Shown here piece by piece: positions 1 to 9,256 of a stretch of DNA of 64,000 bases. Within the stretch, counting starts at the first letter, position 1. Each line of letters opens with the position of its first letter. This DNA is from Streptomyces sp. P9-A2 (lineage in GTDB: Bacteria; Actinomycetota; Actinomycetes; Streptomycetales; Streptomycetaceae). The DNA lies in the NCBI RefSeq assembly GCF_036634175.1, contig NZ_JAZIFX010000001.1:6262001-6326000 (forward strand). Direction: 5' to 3'. The translations under genes and the position numbers were made by a program. Under the pieces are notes generated by a model, which searched no databases, had not been told where the DNA came from, and worked only from the letters and a program-made list of their open reading frames with translations.

Positions 1-570
1 CGCCTCGCGAAGTCGGTCCGGAAGGCTCCGGGCTCCTTGGCCATGGCCGTGATGCCCAGCGGGGTGACCTTGTTGCGCGGTGAGGCGGACACCGCTTCCA
101 GTGCCGCCTTGGTGGCGGAGCAGTAGCCGGAGCCGGGTGCGTTGACGCGGGTGGCGACCGAGGAGACGCCGGCGATGACGCCACTGCGCCGGGCACGCAT
201 GCCGGGGAGTGCGGCTTTGATCATGTCGACGGCGCCGAAGGAGTGGGTGGCGAACAGTTGCCGTACGTCTGCTCCGCGGCCTTCCCCGACAGCGGCGCGG
301 TATCCGTAGCCGGCGTTGTCGACCAGCACGTCGATCGCGCCGAAGTGTTCCTCGGCCCGCTTGACCGCTTCGGCGATCTGCTCGGTCGGTCACGTCGAGG
401 GGAAGGGCGAGCGCGGTGGCGGAGTGGGCGTCGGCGAGATCTTGGACGCGGGCCGTGTCCCGGGTGGTGATCACGGCATTGTGGCCACTTTCGAGTACGG
501 CCTGTGCGAGAGCACGGCCGAGACCGGTCGAGCGGCCGGTGATGAGCCAGATGGACAGGGTGGGCAAACC
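1..570 (-). pseudogene. Short-chain dehydrogenase/reductase, frameshifted and cut by the window edge
   Basis: The minus strand reads as a classical SDR. It opens with a Rossmann start (WLITGRSTGLGRALA, the TGxxxGxG motif), continues to LDVTD, and later has the NAG motif (VDNAGYGYRA) and a catalytic YCSATK in an S-x(n)-YxxxK arrangement. The first part (to about 390) and the rest lie in different frames. One extra base near 385-392, in the run ggtcggtc, separates DVTD from EQIAEAV. No ATG fits the upstream end, so a TTG near 570 is the likeliest start. The C-terminus runs off the left edge. The shift may be a real mutation or a base-call error. Family is clear, substrate unknown. Confidence 0.6.
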
Positions 571-996
571 TTCCGGAGCGGGGGTGGTTCGAAGGGCCGG
601 CAGAGGACGGCCCCGGCGCGCGGATGATCCTGTGTGGGTCCGCGATGAGCGTCATGCGCGAACTGCTGTCCGGAACGAAGCCGTTGCGCGGCCGTGCGGT
701 GATCGATCTGAGGCTGGGGGTCTTCGACTGCCGGGCCAGCCGTACCGGAGGCCGGAGAAGACCGTGCCCACCTTCACCGACCGGGGCGATCGGCGCACTG
801 TGACGCGGTACATGCCCTTACCACGTCGACGGCGGCGAGAAGCGGATCTACCGTACTCCCACGGTTGCGAGCGGACCGCCGGGCGTCACCGCGGAGTTCG
901 GAGCCGGGGCCGTTCTCGGTACGAGTGGCCGAGGCACTTCGGGCCATCGCGTCCACGCAGGCCCCTACGGGTGACCACGAGACGAAAGAGCCGAGC
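571..996. other. Intergenic stretch upstream of pntA
   Basis: No frame here carries a recognisable protein. The open frames are GC-bias shadows without a convincing ribosome site. A purine-rich gaaagag at 983-989 is the likely ribosome-binding site for the gene starting at 997. I see no clear promoter hexamers. Confidence 0.5.
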
Positions 997-2544
997 ATGC
1001 TCATTGGAGTGACCCGGGAGACCAGACCCGGGGAGACCCGGGTCGCGGCCACACCCGCGACCGTCAGACAACTGACCGGACTGGGCTACGACGTGGTGAT
1101 CGAGACCGGGGCGGGGGCGGGCTCGAGCATCACCGACGAGGCGTACACCCAGGCCGGTGCCGCGATCGGCACTGCGGAGGAGGCGTGGCGTGCCGACCTG
1201 GTCTTTCGGGTGAACGCCCCCGAACTCCCGGAAGTGGAGCGGCTCAAGGAGGGCGCGACACTGGTCGCCCCGCTCGCGCCGGCGGCCAACGGCGACCTGC
1301 TCACGGCGTTGGCCGCGTGCAAGGTCGACGCCCTCGCGATGGACGCGGTTCCGCGCATCTCCCGAGCCCAGTCGCTGGACATTCTCTCCAGCCAGGCCAA
1401 CATCGCGGGGTACCGTGCGGTGATCGAGGCGGCGCACCACTTCGGCCGGTTCTTCACCGGTCAGGTGACCGCGGCGGGCAAGGTGCCGCCGGCCAAGGTG
1501 CTCGTCGCCGGTGTCGGCGTGGCGGGTCTGGCGGCGATCGGCGCGGCCGCCTCCCTGGGCGCCGTCGTCCGTGCCACCGATCCACGGCCCGAGGTCGCCG
1601 ACCAGGTGAAGTCGCTCGGCGGCGCGTACCTGCCGGTGGACATCGAGGTCGAGCAGTCGACCGACGGGTACGCGAGGGCGACCTCCGGGGCGTACGACCG
1701 ACGGGCCGCCGAGATCTACTCCGAGCAGGCCGCGGACGTGGACATCATCATCACCACGGCGCTGATCCCGGGGCGGCCGGCGCCGAGACTGATCACGGCC
1801 GCCGATGTCGCTTCCATGAAGCCCGGGAGCGTCATCGTCGACATGGCGGCCGCCCAGGGCGGGAACGTCGAGGGATCGGTCAAGGACAGGGTCGTCACGA
1901 CCGACAACGGTGTGACGATCATCGGCTACACCGACCTGCCCGCGCGTCTGCCGGCGCAGTCGTCACAGCTGTACGGCACCAACCTGGTCAACCTGATGAA
2001 GCTGATCACTCCCGCCAAGGACGGGCGGATCGCCGTCGATCTCGAGGATGCCGTGCAGCGCGGGCTGACCGTGGTCCACCAAGGCGACGTGCTCTGGCCC
2101 CCGCCCCCGGTGCAGGTGGCCGCGGTCCCCGCCGCGGCCACTGCGGCGAAGGAGCCGGGGAAGACGGGAGAGAAGGTGCCAAGGGCGGAGAAGAAGCTCT
2201 CCGCGACCGCCAAGACGGCACTCGTCGGCACCGGATCGCTGGCGCTGTTCCTGCTCAACGCCTTCGCCCCCTCGGACATCACGCAGCACTTCACCGTGCT
2301 GACACTGGCGACCGTGGTCGGCTTCTACGTGATCGGGCACGTGCACCACGCGCTGCACACGCCGCTGATGTCGGTCACCAACGCCATCTCGGGAATCGTC
2401 GTGGTGGGTGCGCTGCTTCAGCTGACGGGCACCGACAACGTGGTGCTGGTGCTGGCCGGCGTCGCCACGCTGCTCGCCTCGATCAACATCTTCGGAGGCT
2501 TCGCCGTCACCCGCCGCATGCTCTCGATGTTCCGGAAAGCGTGA
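997..2544 (+). CDS. pntA: NAD(P) transhydrogenase, alpha subunit
   Basis: This is the alpha subunit of the membrane proton-translocating transhydrogenase, which passes hydride between NAD(H) and NADP(H). At 515 residues it matches the long PntA type, in which the NAD-binding domain and membrane helices are on one chain. Residues 1-140 begin [17 protein letters not shown], typical of the AlaDH/PNT N-domain. A dinucleotide fold with [11 protein letters not shown] lies near residue 173. A Lys/Ala/Pro linker follows at about 370-400, then about four membrane helices from 405 to the end. The ATG at 997 has gaaagag upstream and matches the family N-terminus; the frame is open further upstream but unlike the family. 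It is followed almost directly by pntB, so the two are co-transcribed. Confidence 0.95.
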   Translation: MLIGVTRETRPGETRVAATPATVRQLTGLGYDVVIETGAGAGSSITDEAYTQAGAAIGTAEEAWRADLVFRVNAPELPEVERLKEGATLVAPLAPAANGDLLTALAACKVDALAMDAVPRISRAQSLDILSSQANIAGYRAVIEAAHHFGRFFTGQVTAAGKVPPAKVLVAGVGVAGLAAIGAAASLGAVVRATDPRPEVADQVKSLGGAYLPVDIEVEQSTDGYARATSGAYDRRAAEIYSEQAADVDIIITTALIPGRPAPRLITAADVASMKPGSVIVDMAAAQGGNVEGSVKDRVVTTDNGVTIIGYTDLPARLPAQSSQLYGTNLVNLMKLITPAKDGRIAVDLEDAVQRGLTVVHQGDVLWPPPPVQVAAVPAAATAAKEPGKTGEKVPRAEKKLSATAKTALVGTGSLALFLLNAFAPSDITQHFTVLTLATVVGFYVIGHVHHALHTPLMSVTNAISGIVVVGALLQLTGTDNVVLVLAGVATLLASINIFGGFAVTRRMLSMFRKA

Positions 2545-2551
2545 GGTGACC

Positions 2552-3943
2552 ATGGACGTCCTCTCGATCTCCAGCGCGGCGTACCTGGTCGCCGCCCTCC
2601 TGTTCATCCTGGCGCTCGCCGGGCTCTCCCGGCACGACACCGCGTCCCAGGGCTGGGGCTACGGCGTCGCGGGCATGACGCTCGCGCTCGCGGCCACGAT
2701 CCTGCGGGTCACCGACGTCGGTTCACTCACCTCCGTCATCGTCCTCGGGTCCGCGGTCGCGGTCGGCGCGGTCGTCGGACTCTGGTGCGCGAGGAGGGTG
2801 CAGATGACCGGCATGCCGGAACTCATCGCGCTGCTGCACTCCTTCGTCGGTCTCGCCGCGGTGCTGATCGGCTGGAACGGTCACCTCGAGGCGGGCTCGC
2901 ACGCCGACGGCATCCATCACGCCGAAGTCTTCATCAGCGTCTTCATCGGCGCGGTCACCTTCACCGGCTCCGTCGTCGCCTTCCTGAAGCTCTCGGCGCG
3001 GATGAGGTCCGCACCGCTGATGCTGCCGGGCAAGAACGTCATCAACGTCGGGGCTCTGGCCGGCTTCGTGATCCTCACGGCGCTCTACGTCGTCACGCCG
3101 TCACTCGGGCTGCTGACAGCGGTCACCGCGCTGGCGCTGGTGCTCGGCTGGCACCTGGTCGCCTCCATCGGCGGCGGCGACATGCCCGTGGTCGTCTCCA
3201 TGCTCAACAGTTACTCCGGCTGGGCGGCCGCCGCTTCGGGATTCCTGCTGGGCAACGACCTCCTGATCGTCACGGGCGCGCTGGTCGGTTCCTCCGGTGC
3301 GTACCTCTCCTACATCATGTGCAAGGCGATGAACCGCTCCTTCATCTCTGTCATCGCGGGTGGCTTCGGGCTGGAGGCCGGTCCGTCGGGTGACCGGGAC
3401 TACGGCGAGCACCGTGAGATCTCCGCGGCGGACACCGCCGAACTTCTCCTGTCGGCCTCGTCCGTCGTCATCACCCCCGGTTACGGCATGGCGGTGGCGC
3501 AGGCGCAGTACCCGGTCGCGGAGATGGCCCGGCTGCTGCGCGAGAAGGGTGTCGAGGTGCGCTTCGCCATCCACCCGGTCGCCGGGCGTCTGCCCGGACA
3601 CATGAACGTCCTGCTGGCCGAGGCGAAGGTGCCGTACGACATCGTCCTGGAGATGGACGAGATCAACGACGAACTCGCCGACACGGACGTCGTGCTGGTC
3701 ATCGGCGCCAACGACACCGTCAACCCGTCGGCGGCCGAGGACCCGGACTCGCCGATCGCGGGGATGCCGGTGCTGCGGGTGTGGGAGACCAAGAACGTCG
3801 TGGTCTTCAAGCGGTCGATGGCCGCCGGCTACGCCGGCGTGCAGAACCCGCTCTTCTTCCGGGAGAACTCCCAGATGCTCTTCGGTGATGCCAAGACCCG
3901 CGTCGACGAGATAGTGGGTGCGCTGTCGCGGATGCCGGCCTGA
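2552..3943 (+). CDS. pntB: NAD(P) transhydrogenase, beta subunit
   Basis: This is the beta subunit, carrying most of the proton channel and the NADP-binding domain III. The first 265 or so residues are a series of hydrophobic helices, including the conserved-looking [15 protein letters not shown] segment. Domain III follows: [16 protein letters not shown] near residue 309, the [18 protein letters not shown] stretch, and [10 protein letters not shown] near 384, which contact NADP in the family. About 463 residues is the usual length. ATG 2552 follows gtgaggtg with good spacing; a GTG at 2546 is an alternative start. It lies 7 bases after the pntA stop, and a hairpin terminator follows the gene. 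Confidence 0.95.
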   Translation: MDVLSISSAAYLVAALLFILALAGLSRHDTASQGWGYGVAGMTLALAATILRVTDVGSLTSVIVLGSAVAVGAVVGLWCARRVQMTGMPELIALLHSFVGLAAVLIGWNGHLEAGSHADGIHHAEVFISVFIGAVTFTGSVVAFLKLSARMRSAPLMLPGKNVINVGALAGFVILTALYVVTPSLGLLTAVTALALVLGWHLVASIGGGDMPVVVSMLNSYSGWAAAASGFLLGNDLLIVTGALVGSSGAYLSYIMCKAMNRSFISVIAGGFGLEAGPSGDRDYGEHREISAADTAELLLSASSVVITPGYGMAVAQAQYPVAEMARLLREKGVEVRFAIHPVAGRLPGHMNVLLAEAKVPYDIVLEMDEINDELADTDVVLVIGANDTVNPSAAEDPDSPIAGMPVLRVWETKNVVVFKRSMAAGYAGVQNPLFFRENSQMLFGDAKTRVDEIVGALSRMPA

Positions 3944-3954
3944 GAGAGAGGCGG

Positions 3955-3997
3955 CAGTGTGCTGCTGGTGCGGTGGTGGGACCGCACCAGCACACTG
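3955..3997 (+). terminator. Hairpin terminator after pntB
   Basis: The arms cagtgtgctgctggtgcggt and accgcaccagcacactg pair over 17 bp with a 3-base bulge and a short GGTGGG-type loop. The hairpin starts 12 bases after the pntB stop. It has no T-run, as is common in Streptomyces. Confidence 0.75.
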
Positions 3998-4322
3998 AGG
4001 GTTCTCCCCGTACCTCATCGGGTCAGCGGCCGGCCTGCCGTCCGTGTTCCCGTAGGCCACCGTCGGCCACCTCCCGCACATCTGCCACGCCGTACCGCCC
4101 CTGACCGGCTCCATCGGCACGCCCAGTGACGCATACCGTCTACGGAATGCGCGCGCACGCTGACGCCGCGTACGCGCGTCGACTGTGGTGAAACGGCAGG
4201 AATCGCCAAAGGATTGGGCATATGGCGCCACTGGTCACCCCGTCGCCCCCCAAGAACCCGTCACCGTACGTGTGTTCTTCCGACGGCGCGGCTCCACCCT
4301 GCGCGGCGGCGATGATGGACCC
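3998..4322. other. Intergenic stretch between pntB and the PAP2-like gene
   Basis: No supported gene. Weak minus-strand frames exist but have no ribosome site and no recognisable family. An upstream in-frame extension of the next gene to 4185 is possible, but it adds a non-family Arg/Pro-rich leader. Confidence 0.4.
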
Positions 4323-5003
4323 ATGGTGGAAGAACTGACCCGGCCCACCCGCGGTGGGTGTACGGCCGGTCGGCCGACGCGCGCGGTGCTGCCCCCGTCG
4401 TCGCGTGTGTGGCTCGGGCCGGTCGCGGTTCTCGCCGCGCTGGTGGTCGTCGTGCTCGGGGTGGTGTACGCCGGCGGCAGCGAGCCCGGTGGGGCGGACG
4501 CGTGGATCGCGGTGGACGGGGTGGGGCCGCCGTGGCGGCACGTCGCTCTGACCACGGACTTCCTGGGGGAGCCCGTGGGAGCGGCGGTGCTGGTCGGGGC
4601 CGCCGTGACGGGCTGTCTGCTGGTTCGGTGGCCTCGCGCGGCGGTGCTCGTCGTGGTCGGGACCGGTCTGGCCGTGGGGACCACGAAGCTGCTCAAGCCG
4701 CTGGTGGGGCGCACCATCCACGGTGACGCCAACCTGTCCTACCCGAGCGGGCACACCGCCTTCCTCACCGCGTTCGCCCTCGTGGTGGCGCTGCTCGTGA
4801 CCGGCCGGCTCGGCCTGGGCAGGACGGCCGGCACGTCACTCGTGCTCGCCGCGGCGCTGGCCGCCGGCGGCGCCATGGGCTGGGCGCAGGTCGTCCTGGG
4901 CGCGCACTATCCGACCGACGTCCTCGGCGGCTGGTGCACCGCGCTGGCGGTGGTACCGACGACCGCGTGGCTGGTCGACGCGGGGCGGCGGAAACACTTC
5001 TGA
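4323..5003 (+). CDS. PAP2-superfamily membrane protein with degenerate catalytic motifs
   Basis: This is a 226-residue integral membrane protein of the type 2 phosphatidic acid phosphatase fold, with about five or six hydrophobic helices. The central motif PSGHTAF (near residue 140) is intact, and GAHYPTD near 194 keeps the His and Asp of the third motif. Two phosphate-binding arginines are not where expected. KPLVGRTIH has Ile-His where K-x6-R-P has Arg-Pro, and AQVVLGAHYPTD has Gln where SR-x5-H has Arg. It may therefore be a lipid or undecaprenyl pyrophosphatase relative with altered chemistry. ATG 4323 (MVEELTRP) is preferred over the upstream start. It is convergent with the polysaccharide operon and separated from it by acgtc repeats. 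Confidence 0.75.
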   Translation: MVEELTRPTRGGCTAGRPTRAVLPPSSRVWLGPVAVLAALVVVVLGVVYAGGSEPGGADAWIAVDGVGPPWRHVALTTDFLGEPVGAAVLVGAAVTGCLLVRWPRAAVLVVVGTGLAVGTTKLLKPLVGRTIHGDANLSYPSGHTAFLTAFALVVALLVTGRLGLGRTAGTSLVLAAALAAGGAMGWAQVVLGAHYPTDVLGGWCTALAVVPTTAWLVDAGRRKHF

Positions 5004-5020
5004 CGTCACGTCACGTCACG

Positions 5021-6385
5021 TCACGCCAGGCGGCGGAACGCCGGCTTCACCGGTCGTCCGCCCAGCCACGGGGTGGGGTCACCGGCGTCCAGCGCCTTCC
5101 GGTACACCGCACATGCCTGGGCCACCACGTCGACGGTGTGGTCGATGTCGGCGTCGGTGAGCGCGGCGCTCACCACGAACGACGGGGCCAGCACCCCGCC
5201 TGCGAGGAGCCGGCGCAGGAACAGGGTGCGGTACTCCTGAGACGGCTGCCGGTTCTCGTCGAGGGTGGCGAAGACCAGGTTGCTGGCCCGGCCCCGGACG
5301 ACGACGTGGTCGCCGACGCCCATGGCGGCCGCGGCGTCGCGGACCCCGGCGGCCAGTCGCTCGCCGAGGGTGTGCAGTCGCGCGGTGACGCCCTCTTCGG
5401 CGTAGGTGGTCTGCACGGCCATCGCGGCCGCCAGGGAGTGCGTCTCCGCACCGTGCGTGGTGGACAGGAGGAACACCCGCTCCCGGGAGTGGCGCAGCCC
5501 GCCCCGCTCCATCAACGCGCGGCGCCCGGCCAGCGCCGAGACGGCGAATCCGTTGCCCAGCGCCTTGCCGAACGTGGAGAGGTCGGGGACGACGCCGTAC
5601 AGACCCTGGGCGCCCGCCTCGGACCAGCGGAAGCCGGTGATCATCTCGTCGAAGATCAGTACGCAGCCGTGCCGGTCGGCCAGTTCGCGCAGGCCGGCCA
5701 GGTACCCGGGAGTGGGGTCTCCCCTGCTCGAACGAAGTTGAGAGCCCGGGGAAGGCTCGGTGTGGGTGGCGGGTTCCAGGATCAGGCAGGCGACCTCGTC
5801 CCGGTGGCGGGTGAGGAGCTCCTCCGTGGCGGCCAGGTCCCCGTAGGGGAACGCCACGGTGAGTTCGGTGGTCGCCGCCGGAACACCGGCGGACATCGGC
5901 GTGGTGCCGATGAACCAGTCGTCGACGGAGAAGAAGGGGTGGTCGGCGCAGAGGGCCACCCGGGGGCGGCCGGTGGCGGCGCGGGCCAGGCGCACCGCGG
6001 CGGTGGTGGCGTCGGAGCCGTTCTTCGCGAACTTCACCATCTCGGCGGTCGGCACGGTGGCCAGGAAGCGTTCCGCGGCCTCGGCCTCCACCAGGGACGG
6101 ACGGACGAAGTTGCTGCCCCGGTCCAGTTCGCGCCGCACCGCCTCGAGCACGCGCGGGTGGGCGTGGCCGAGGCTGACCGACCGCAGGCCGGAGCCGTAC
6201 TCGACGTAGCGGTTGCCGTCGACGTCCCACACGTGGGCGCCGCGGCCGTGGCTGATGACCGGGGCCAGGTTCTCGGGGTACTGGTCGTCGCCCTTGGCGT
6301 AGGTGTGCGCGCCCCCGGGGATCAGGGCGTGCAGCCGCTCGTTCGCCGCGCGTGAGCGGGGCAGTTCGAACTCTTCGGTGTCCAC
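5021..6385 (-). CDS. Class III PLP-dependent aminotransferase (glutamate-1-semialdehyde aminomutase-like)
   Basis: This is a 454-residue fold-type I class III aminotransferase. The N-terminus reads IPGGAHTYAKGDDQYP, followed by GAHVWDVDGNRYVEY, as in glutamate-1-semialdehyde aminomutases. NGSDATTAAVRLARA forms the PLP phosphate cup, IFDEMITGFR supplies the cofactor Asp, and FGKALGNG holds the Schiff-base lysine near residue 270. As the last gene of the polysaccharide run, it more likely aminates a sugar or side-chain precursor than serves haem synthesis; that is inference. The GTG start at 6385 has a tgagg upstream. The stop lies among acgtc pentamer repeats (5002-5026) where it converges with the PAP2-like gene. 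Confidence 0.85.
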   Translation of the reverse strand: MDTEEFELPRSRAANERLHALIPGGAHTYAKGDDQYPENLAPVISHGRGAHVWDVDGNRYVEYGSGLRSVSLGHAHPRVLEAVRRELDRGSNFVRPSLVEAEAAERFLATVPTAEMVKFAKNGSDATTAAVRLARAATGRPRVALCADHPFFSVDDWFIGTTPMSAGVPAATTELTVAFPYGDLAATEELLTRHRDEVACLILEPATHTEPSPGSQLRSSRGDPTPGYLAGLRELADRHGCVLIFDEMITGFRWSEAGAQGLYGVVPDLSTFGKALGNGFAVSALAGRRALMERGGLRHSRERVFLLSTTHGAETHSLAAAMAVQTTYAEEGVTARLHTLGERLAAGVRDAAAAMGVGDHVVVRGRASNLVFATLDENRQPSQEYRTLFLRRLLAGGVLAPSFVVSAALTDADIDHTVDVVAQACAVYRKALDAGDPTPWLGGRPVKPAFRRLA

Positions 6386-6392
6386 GGCGGCC

Positions 6393-6944
6393 TCAGCTCT
6401 CCCTGTTCTTCAGGACCTCGGCGAGGCTCGGCGCTTCCCGGTCCCGCTGGGACATCGAGGTGACCGGCAGCGGCCAGGGGATGGCGAGCTCCGGGTCGTC
6501 GAAGGCGATCGTCACGTCCTCGGCCGGATCGTGCGGGCGGTCGATCCGGTACGAGGTGTCGGCGGTGTCCGTCAGCGCCTGGAAGCCGTGCGCGCATCCC
6601 GCCGGGATGTACAGGGTCGCCTGCGTCTCGCCGGACAGTTCGAAGGAGGCCCGGCCCAGGTAGGTCGGTGAGTCCGGCCGCAGGTCCACGACGACGTCGT
6701 AGATCCTCCCGTACGAGCACCGCACCAGTTTCGCCTCGCCGGCGCCGGAGCGCAGGTGCAGTCCGCGCAGCACGCCCCTGACCGAGCGGGACAGGCTGTC
6801 CTGGACGAAGGCGTCCGGGTCGAGGCCCACCGAGCGGACCACGTCGGCGTCGAAGGTGCGGCAGAAGAAGCCGCGTTCGTCGGCGTACGGCGTCGGCTCG
6901 AACAGGTACGCGCCGGCGATCGCCGGGACTTCGGTCGCTTTCAA
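6393..6944 (-). CDS. dTDP-4-dehydrorhamnose 3,5-epimerase-like sugar epimerase
   Basis: This is a 183-residue RmlC-type cupin that would epimerise C3 and/or C5 of a 4-keto-6-deoxy nucleotide sugar. Family landmarks are DERGFFCRTF, the RGLHLR segment with the catalytic-type His near residue 63, YVVDLRP-like DVVVDLRPDSPTYLG, and IPAGCAHGFQAL near 115. A TTG start at 6944 overlaps the TGA of the upstream pyruvyl transferase (TTGA), so translation is coupled. Reading further upstream would only run into that gene. No RmlA, RmlB or RmlD partner lies in the window, so its substrate may be the CDP-sugar made by the module at 11.8-16.9 kb, or a sugar supplied from elsewhere. Confidence 0.85.
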   Translation of the reverse strand: MKATEVPAIAGAYLFEPTPYADERGFFCRTFDADVVRSVGLDPDAFVQDSLSRSVRGVLRGLHLRSGAGEAKLVRCSYGRIYDVVVDLRPDSPTYLGRASFELSGETQATLYIPAGCAHGFQALTDTADTSYRIDRPHDPAEDVTIAFDDPELAIPWPLPVTSMSQRDREAPSLAEVLKNRES

Positions 6945-8158
6945 GGGGTCTCCCGTACGGTGTGGGCGGGGTCGGTTGCCGGAAACAGGGCCGCCGTCAA
7001 GGCGGTGAACTGGCGGTCGAGTTGCGCGGTGATGGCCCGGTTCCGCTCGGTCAGGATCTGCCGCAGCTCGGCCGACCGCTTCTCCAGCGACCGGAACTGT
7101 TCGAGCAGCCGGTCGGCGTCGATCTCGCGGGCCGGGTGGCAGTACGCGTCCAGGCCCATGCCGGCCATCAGCGCGTCGCTCTTCGCCGCGTAGCTGAGGG
7201 CGAGGGTCGGTGTGCCGGTCTTCAGCGCGCAGACCAGGTTGTGGTACCGGGTCGCCACCACGGTGTCGGCCGCCGCCGTCTCCTTCATCAGGTCGGCCAG
7301 TGAGGCGGCTTCGGCGGCGGTGACCAGCGGCGAGTCCACCGCGTCGAGGATCGCCTCTGCCACCGGCGTATCGCACGCGTCACCGGTGAGCAGCCGGACC
7401 GGTCTGCCGTCCTCGACCAGCGCGCGGACGAAGCGGGTCGTCCCGTCCAGGTAGCGCCGGTGGATCTCCTCGGACCGGTCGCGGTCGTCGTCGCCGCCGT
7501 GGAAGTCCATGACGCCGACGCAGACCGGGCCCGGCGGGCCCGAGGGTGTGTTCGCCGGCGGTGCCGGCAGGGCGAACGCGAGGTCGGGGTGGACCTCGTC
7601 ACGTGCGGTGTCCACGCCCATCGACCGCAGCGCGTCGCGGGACAGGGCGTCCCGGTACGACCGGTGGGCGGCCAGCCGGGCCGACCAGCGCACCAGGGTC
7701 CGGGTCGGCCGGCTGCCGATCGGGGCGGCGCCGACGCCGACCAGCGCGACCTTGGTGCGCAGCAGCCTGCCGCTCGCGCAGAGGAGGAACAGCGAGTACG
7801 GGAAGCCCCACGGGCGCAGCGGCAGCGTGGCCTCCAGGACGCCCATGCCCGGCACGATCACCACGTCGTGCCGGCGCACCCAGGCGGCGGTGCGGAAGAC
7901 GTCGACGAGTTTGCCCAGACCTTTCCCCGCGATCGCGCCCGCGCGCGACGCGGTCCGGTACTCCCCGCGGTACCGGTGCAGCCGCGTCGCGGGGATCCCG
8001 TACCGGGCCGTGACGACCTCGGGTCCGCCGCACAGCGCGTCCACGACGGCCTCCGGGTGCGCGGCGCGCAGGTACCCGAGCACGGCCTCCAGCGACCCGT
8101 CGTTGCCGAGGTTGCCCGAGCCGAGCAGGCCGAACACCCCGACGCGCACCGCGGTCAC
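6941..8158 (-). CDS. Polysaccharide pyruvyl transferase family protein
   Basis: This is a 405-residue protein of the WcaK/CsaB family, which adds a pyruvyl ketal from phosphoenolpyruvate to a sugar in a surface glycan. Recognised features are the N-terminal GVFGLLGSGNLGNDGSLEA (the G-x-GNxGDE-like start), VIVPGMGVLEA, the central VGVGAAPIGS, and the late ATRYHNLVCALKTGTPTLALSYAAKS block that is strongly typical of the family. A pyruvyl ketal would give the polymer an extra negative charge. ATG 8158 overlaps the stop of the upstream glycosyltransferase by 4 bp, and the gene overlaps the epimerase by TTGA. Confidence 0.85.
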   Translation of the reverse strand: MTAVRVGVFGLLGSGNLGNDGSLEAVLGYLRAAHPEAVVDALCGGPEVVTARYGIPATRLHRYRGEYRTASRAGAIAGKGLGKLVDVFRTAAWVRRHDVVIVPGMGVLEATLPLRPWGFPYSLFLLCASGRLLRTKVALVGVGAAPIGSRPTRTLVRWSARLAAHRSYRDALSRDALRSMGVDTARDEVHPDLAFALPAPPANTPSGPPGPVCVGVMDFHGGDDDRDRSEEIHRRYLDGTTRFVRALVEDGRPVRLLTGDACDTPVAEAILDAVDSPLVTAAEAASLADLMKETAAADTVVATRYHNLVCALKTGTPTLALSYAAKSDALMAGMGLDAYCHPAREIDADRLLEQFRSLEKRSAELRQILTERNRAITAQLDRQFTALTAALFPATDPAHTVRETP

Positions 8159-9102
8159 GCCTGCCGCCCCTCACGGCCGGCGACCAGCGCGTCGACGGAG
8201 ACGGTGAGCCGGTCCGGGTCGACCGGGGCGCGGTCCTCGACCCGCTCGCCGGCGCCCGGCCGGACCCGGGAGGTCATCCACGCGGCCAGGTGGCGGTAGC
8301 ACGCGCGTCGGTCGGCCGGGGACAGCGGTGCCCGCCGGATCGCCGAGACGAAGCCCCAGACGTACTCGGCGAGCAGCCGGGGCGTCGGGTGCAGCGGGCC
8401 CGCCCGGCGCGGGTCCAGGTTGACGCACCGGGACCGCTTGCCCGGGTTCGCCCGCTCGGCGCGGGTGGGGTGGTCGCGGCGGAAGTACAGCAGCTCCGGA
8501 ACCTGGTGGAAGGGGCCGTGCAGGGTGATCTCGGCGACGAACACGCGGTCCGCGTGGTGGTAGCTGTCGTGCGGCTTCACCCGGCGCAGCACGTCGGCCC
8601 GCATCACCCCGTAGAAGTCGTCGCCGCCGGGCTCGAACAGCAGGCTGCGGAAGCGTTCCGGCGCGTGCGGGGAGTCGGTGGCGAGCCCGTACGCGTAGGG
8701 GACCTTCACCTTGCCGTCGCCGTCGATGACGGCCTGGCCGCTGTGCGCGAGGATCACGTCCGGCCGCTCGTCCAGCGCCTCGACGCAGCGCCGGAGCAGG
8801 TCCCGGGCGTACAGGTCGTCGTGCGAGGCCCACTTGAACAGTTCGCCGCGGCACTCGGTGAACACGTGGTTGTGGTTCGGCGCGGCGCCGATGTTCCGGG
8901 GCAGCCGGAGGTACCGGATGCGCGAGTCCCGCGCGGCGTACCGGCGGCAGATGTCCTGGGTGCCGTCGGTCGAGGCGTTGTCGGAGACGACCAGCTCGAA
9001 GTCCTCGTAGGTCTGGCCGAGCAGGGCGTCGAACGCCTCGGCGAGGTACTCCTCGCCGTTGTACACGGGCAGGCCGATGCTCAGCCTGGGTCGGGCGGTC
9101 AT
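8155..9102 (-). CDS. Family 2 glycosyltransferase
   Basis: This is a 315-residue GT-A fold glycosyltransferase. The N-terminus LSIGLPVYNGEEYLAEAFDAL, the nucleotide-binding SDNASTDGTQ near residue 40 and the metal-binding ASHDDLY near 90 define GT2. No membrane helices are visible, so it acts on the cytoplasmic face and adds one sugar to the lipid-linked unit. ATG 9102 is preferred because gaaagga precedes it at good spacing and the family N-terminus starts there. An in-frame extension to 9192 runs into insertion-element sequence. The tnpB element lies immediately upstream and separates this gene from the rest of the operon, so downstream expression may need read-through or a new promoter. 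Confidence 0.9.
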   Translation of the reverse strand: MTARPRLSIGLPVYNGEEYLAEAFDALLGQTYEDFELVVSDNASTDGTQDICRRYAARDSRIRYLRLPRNIGAAPNHNHVFTECRGELFKWASHDDLYARDLLRRCVEALDERPDVILAHSGQAVIDGDGKVKVPYAYGLATDSPHAPERFRSLLFEPGGDDFYGVMRADVLRRVKPHDSYHHADRVFVAEITLHGPFHQVPELLYFRRDHPTRAERANPGKRSRCVNLDPRRAGPLHPTPRLLAEYVWGFVSAIRRAPLSPADRRACYRHLAAWMTSRVRPGAGERVEDRAPVDPDRLTVSVDALVAGREGRQA

Positions 9103-9127
9103 CTGAGTCCTTTCGTGGAAACTCCCG

Positions 9128-9146
9128 CCTTCAGGAGGGGGAGGAA
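9128..9146 (+). repeat. 19-bp direct repeat flanking tnpB (left copy; right copy 10461-10479)
   Basis: CCTTCAGGAGGGGGAGGAA is present identically at 9128-9146 and 10461-10479. The right copy is part of the right-end hairpin. The left copy is in the same orientation, so it looks like a right-end relic rather than an inverted terminal repeat. It may be part of the left end or the trace of an earlier insertion. Confidence 0.8.
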
Positions 9147-9256
9147 ACGAAACTCCTGTGGAGCAGGACATCGAGCGGGGTTCCGCCGTCAAGGCGGAAA
9201 ACCGTGCCCTGACCGGCAGATTTGATACTCACAGACAGTCCCGCTAGTTTGTGAGC

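Noticed and set aside
4934..6355. A 473-residue plus-strand frame opposite the aminotransferase
   Set aside because: It mirrors a well-supported class III aminotransferase on the other strand; composition is a GC-bias shadow.
9222..9226. TTGAT before tnpB copy 1 (and TTGAC before copy 2 near 57370) as IS605 target sites
   Set aside because: TTGAT is the target of a known element, but placing the left end there for copy 2 would leave more than 100 bases of non-CHAT sequence unexplained; both may simply be -35 elements.
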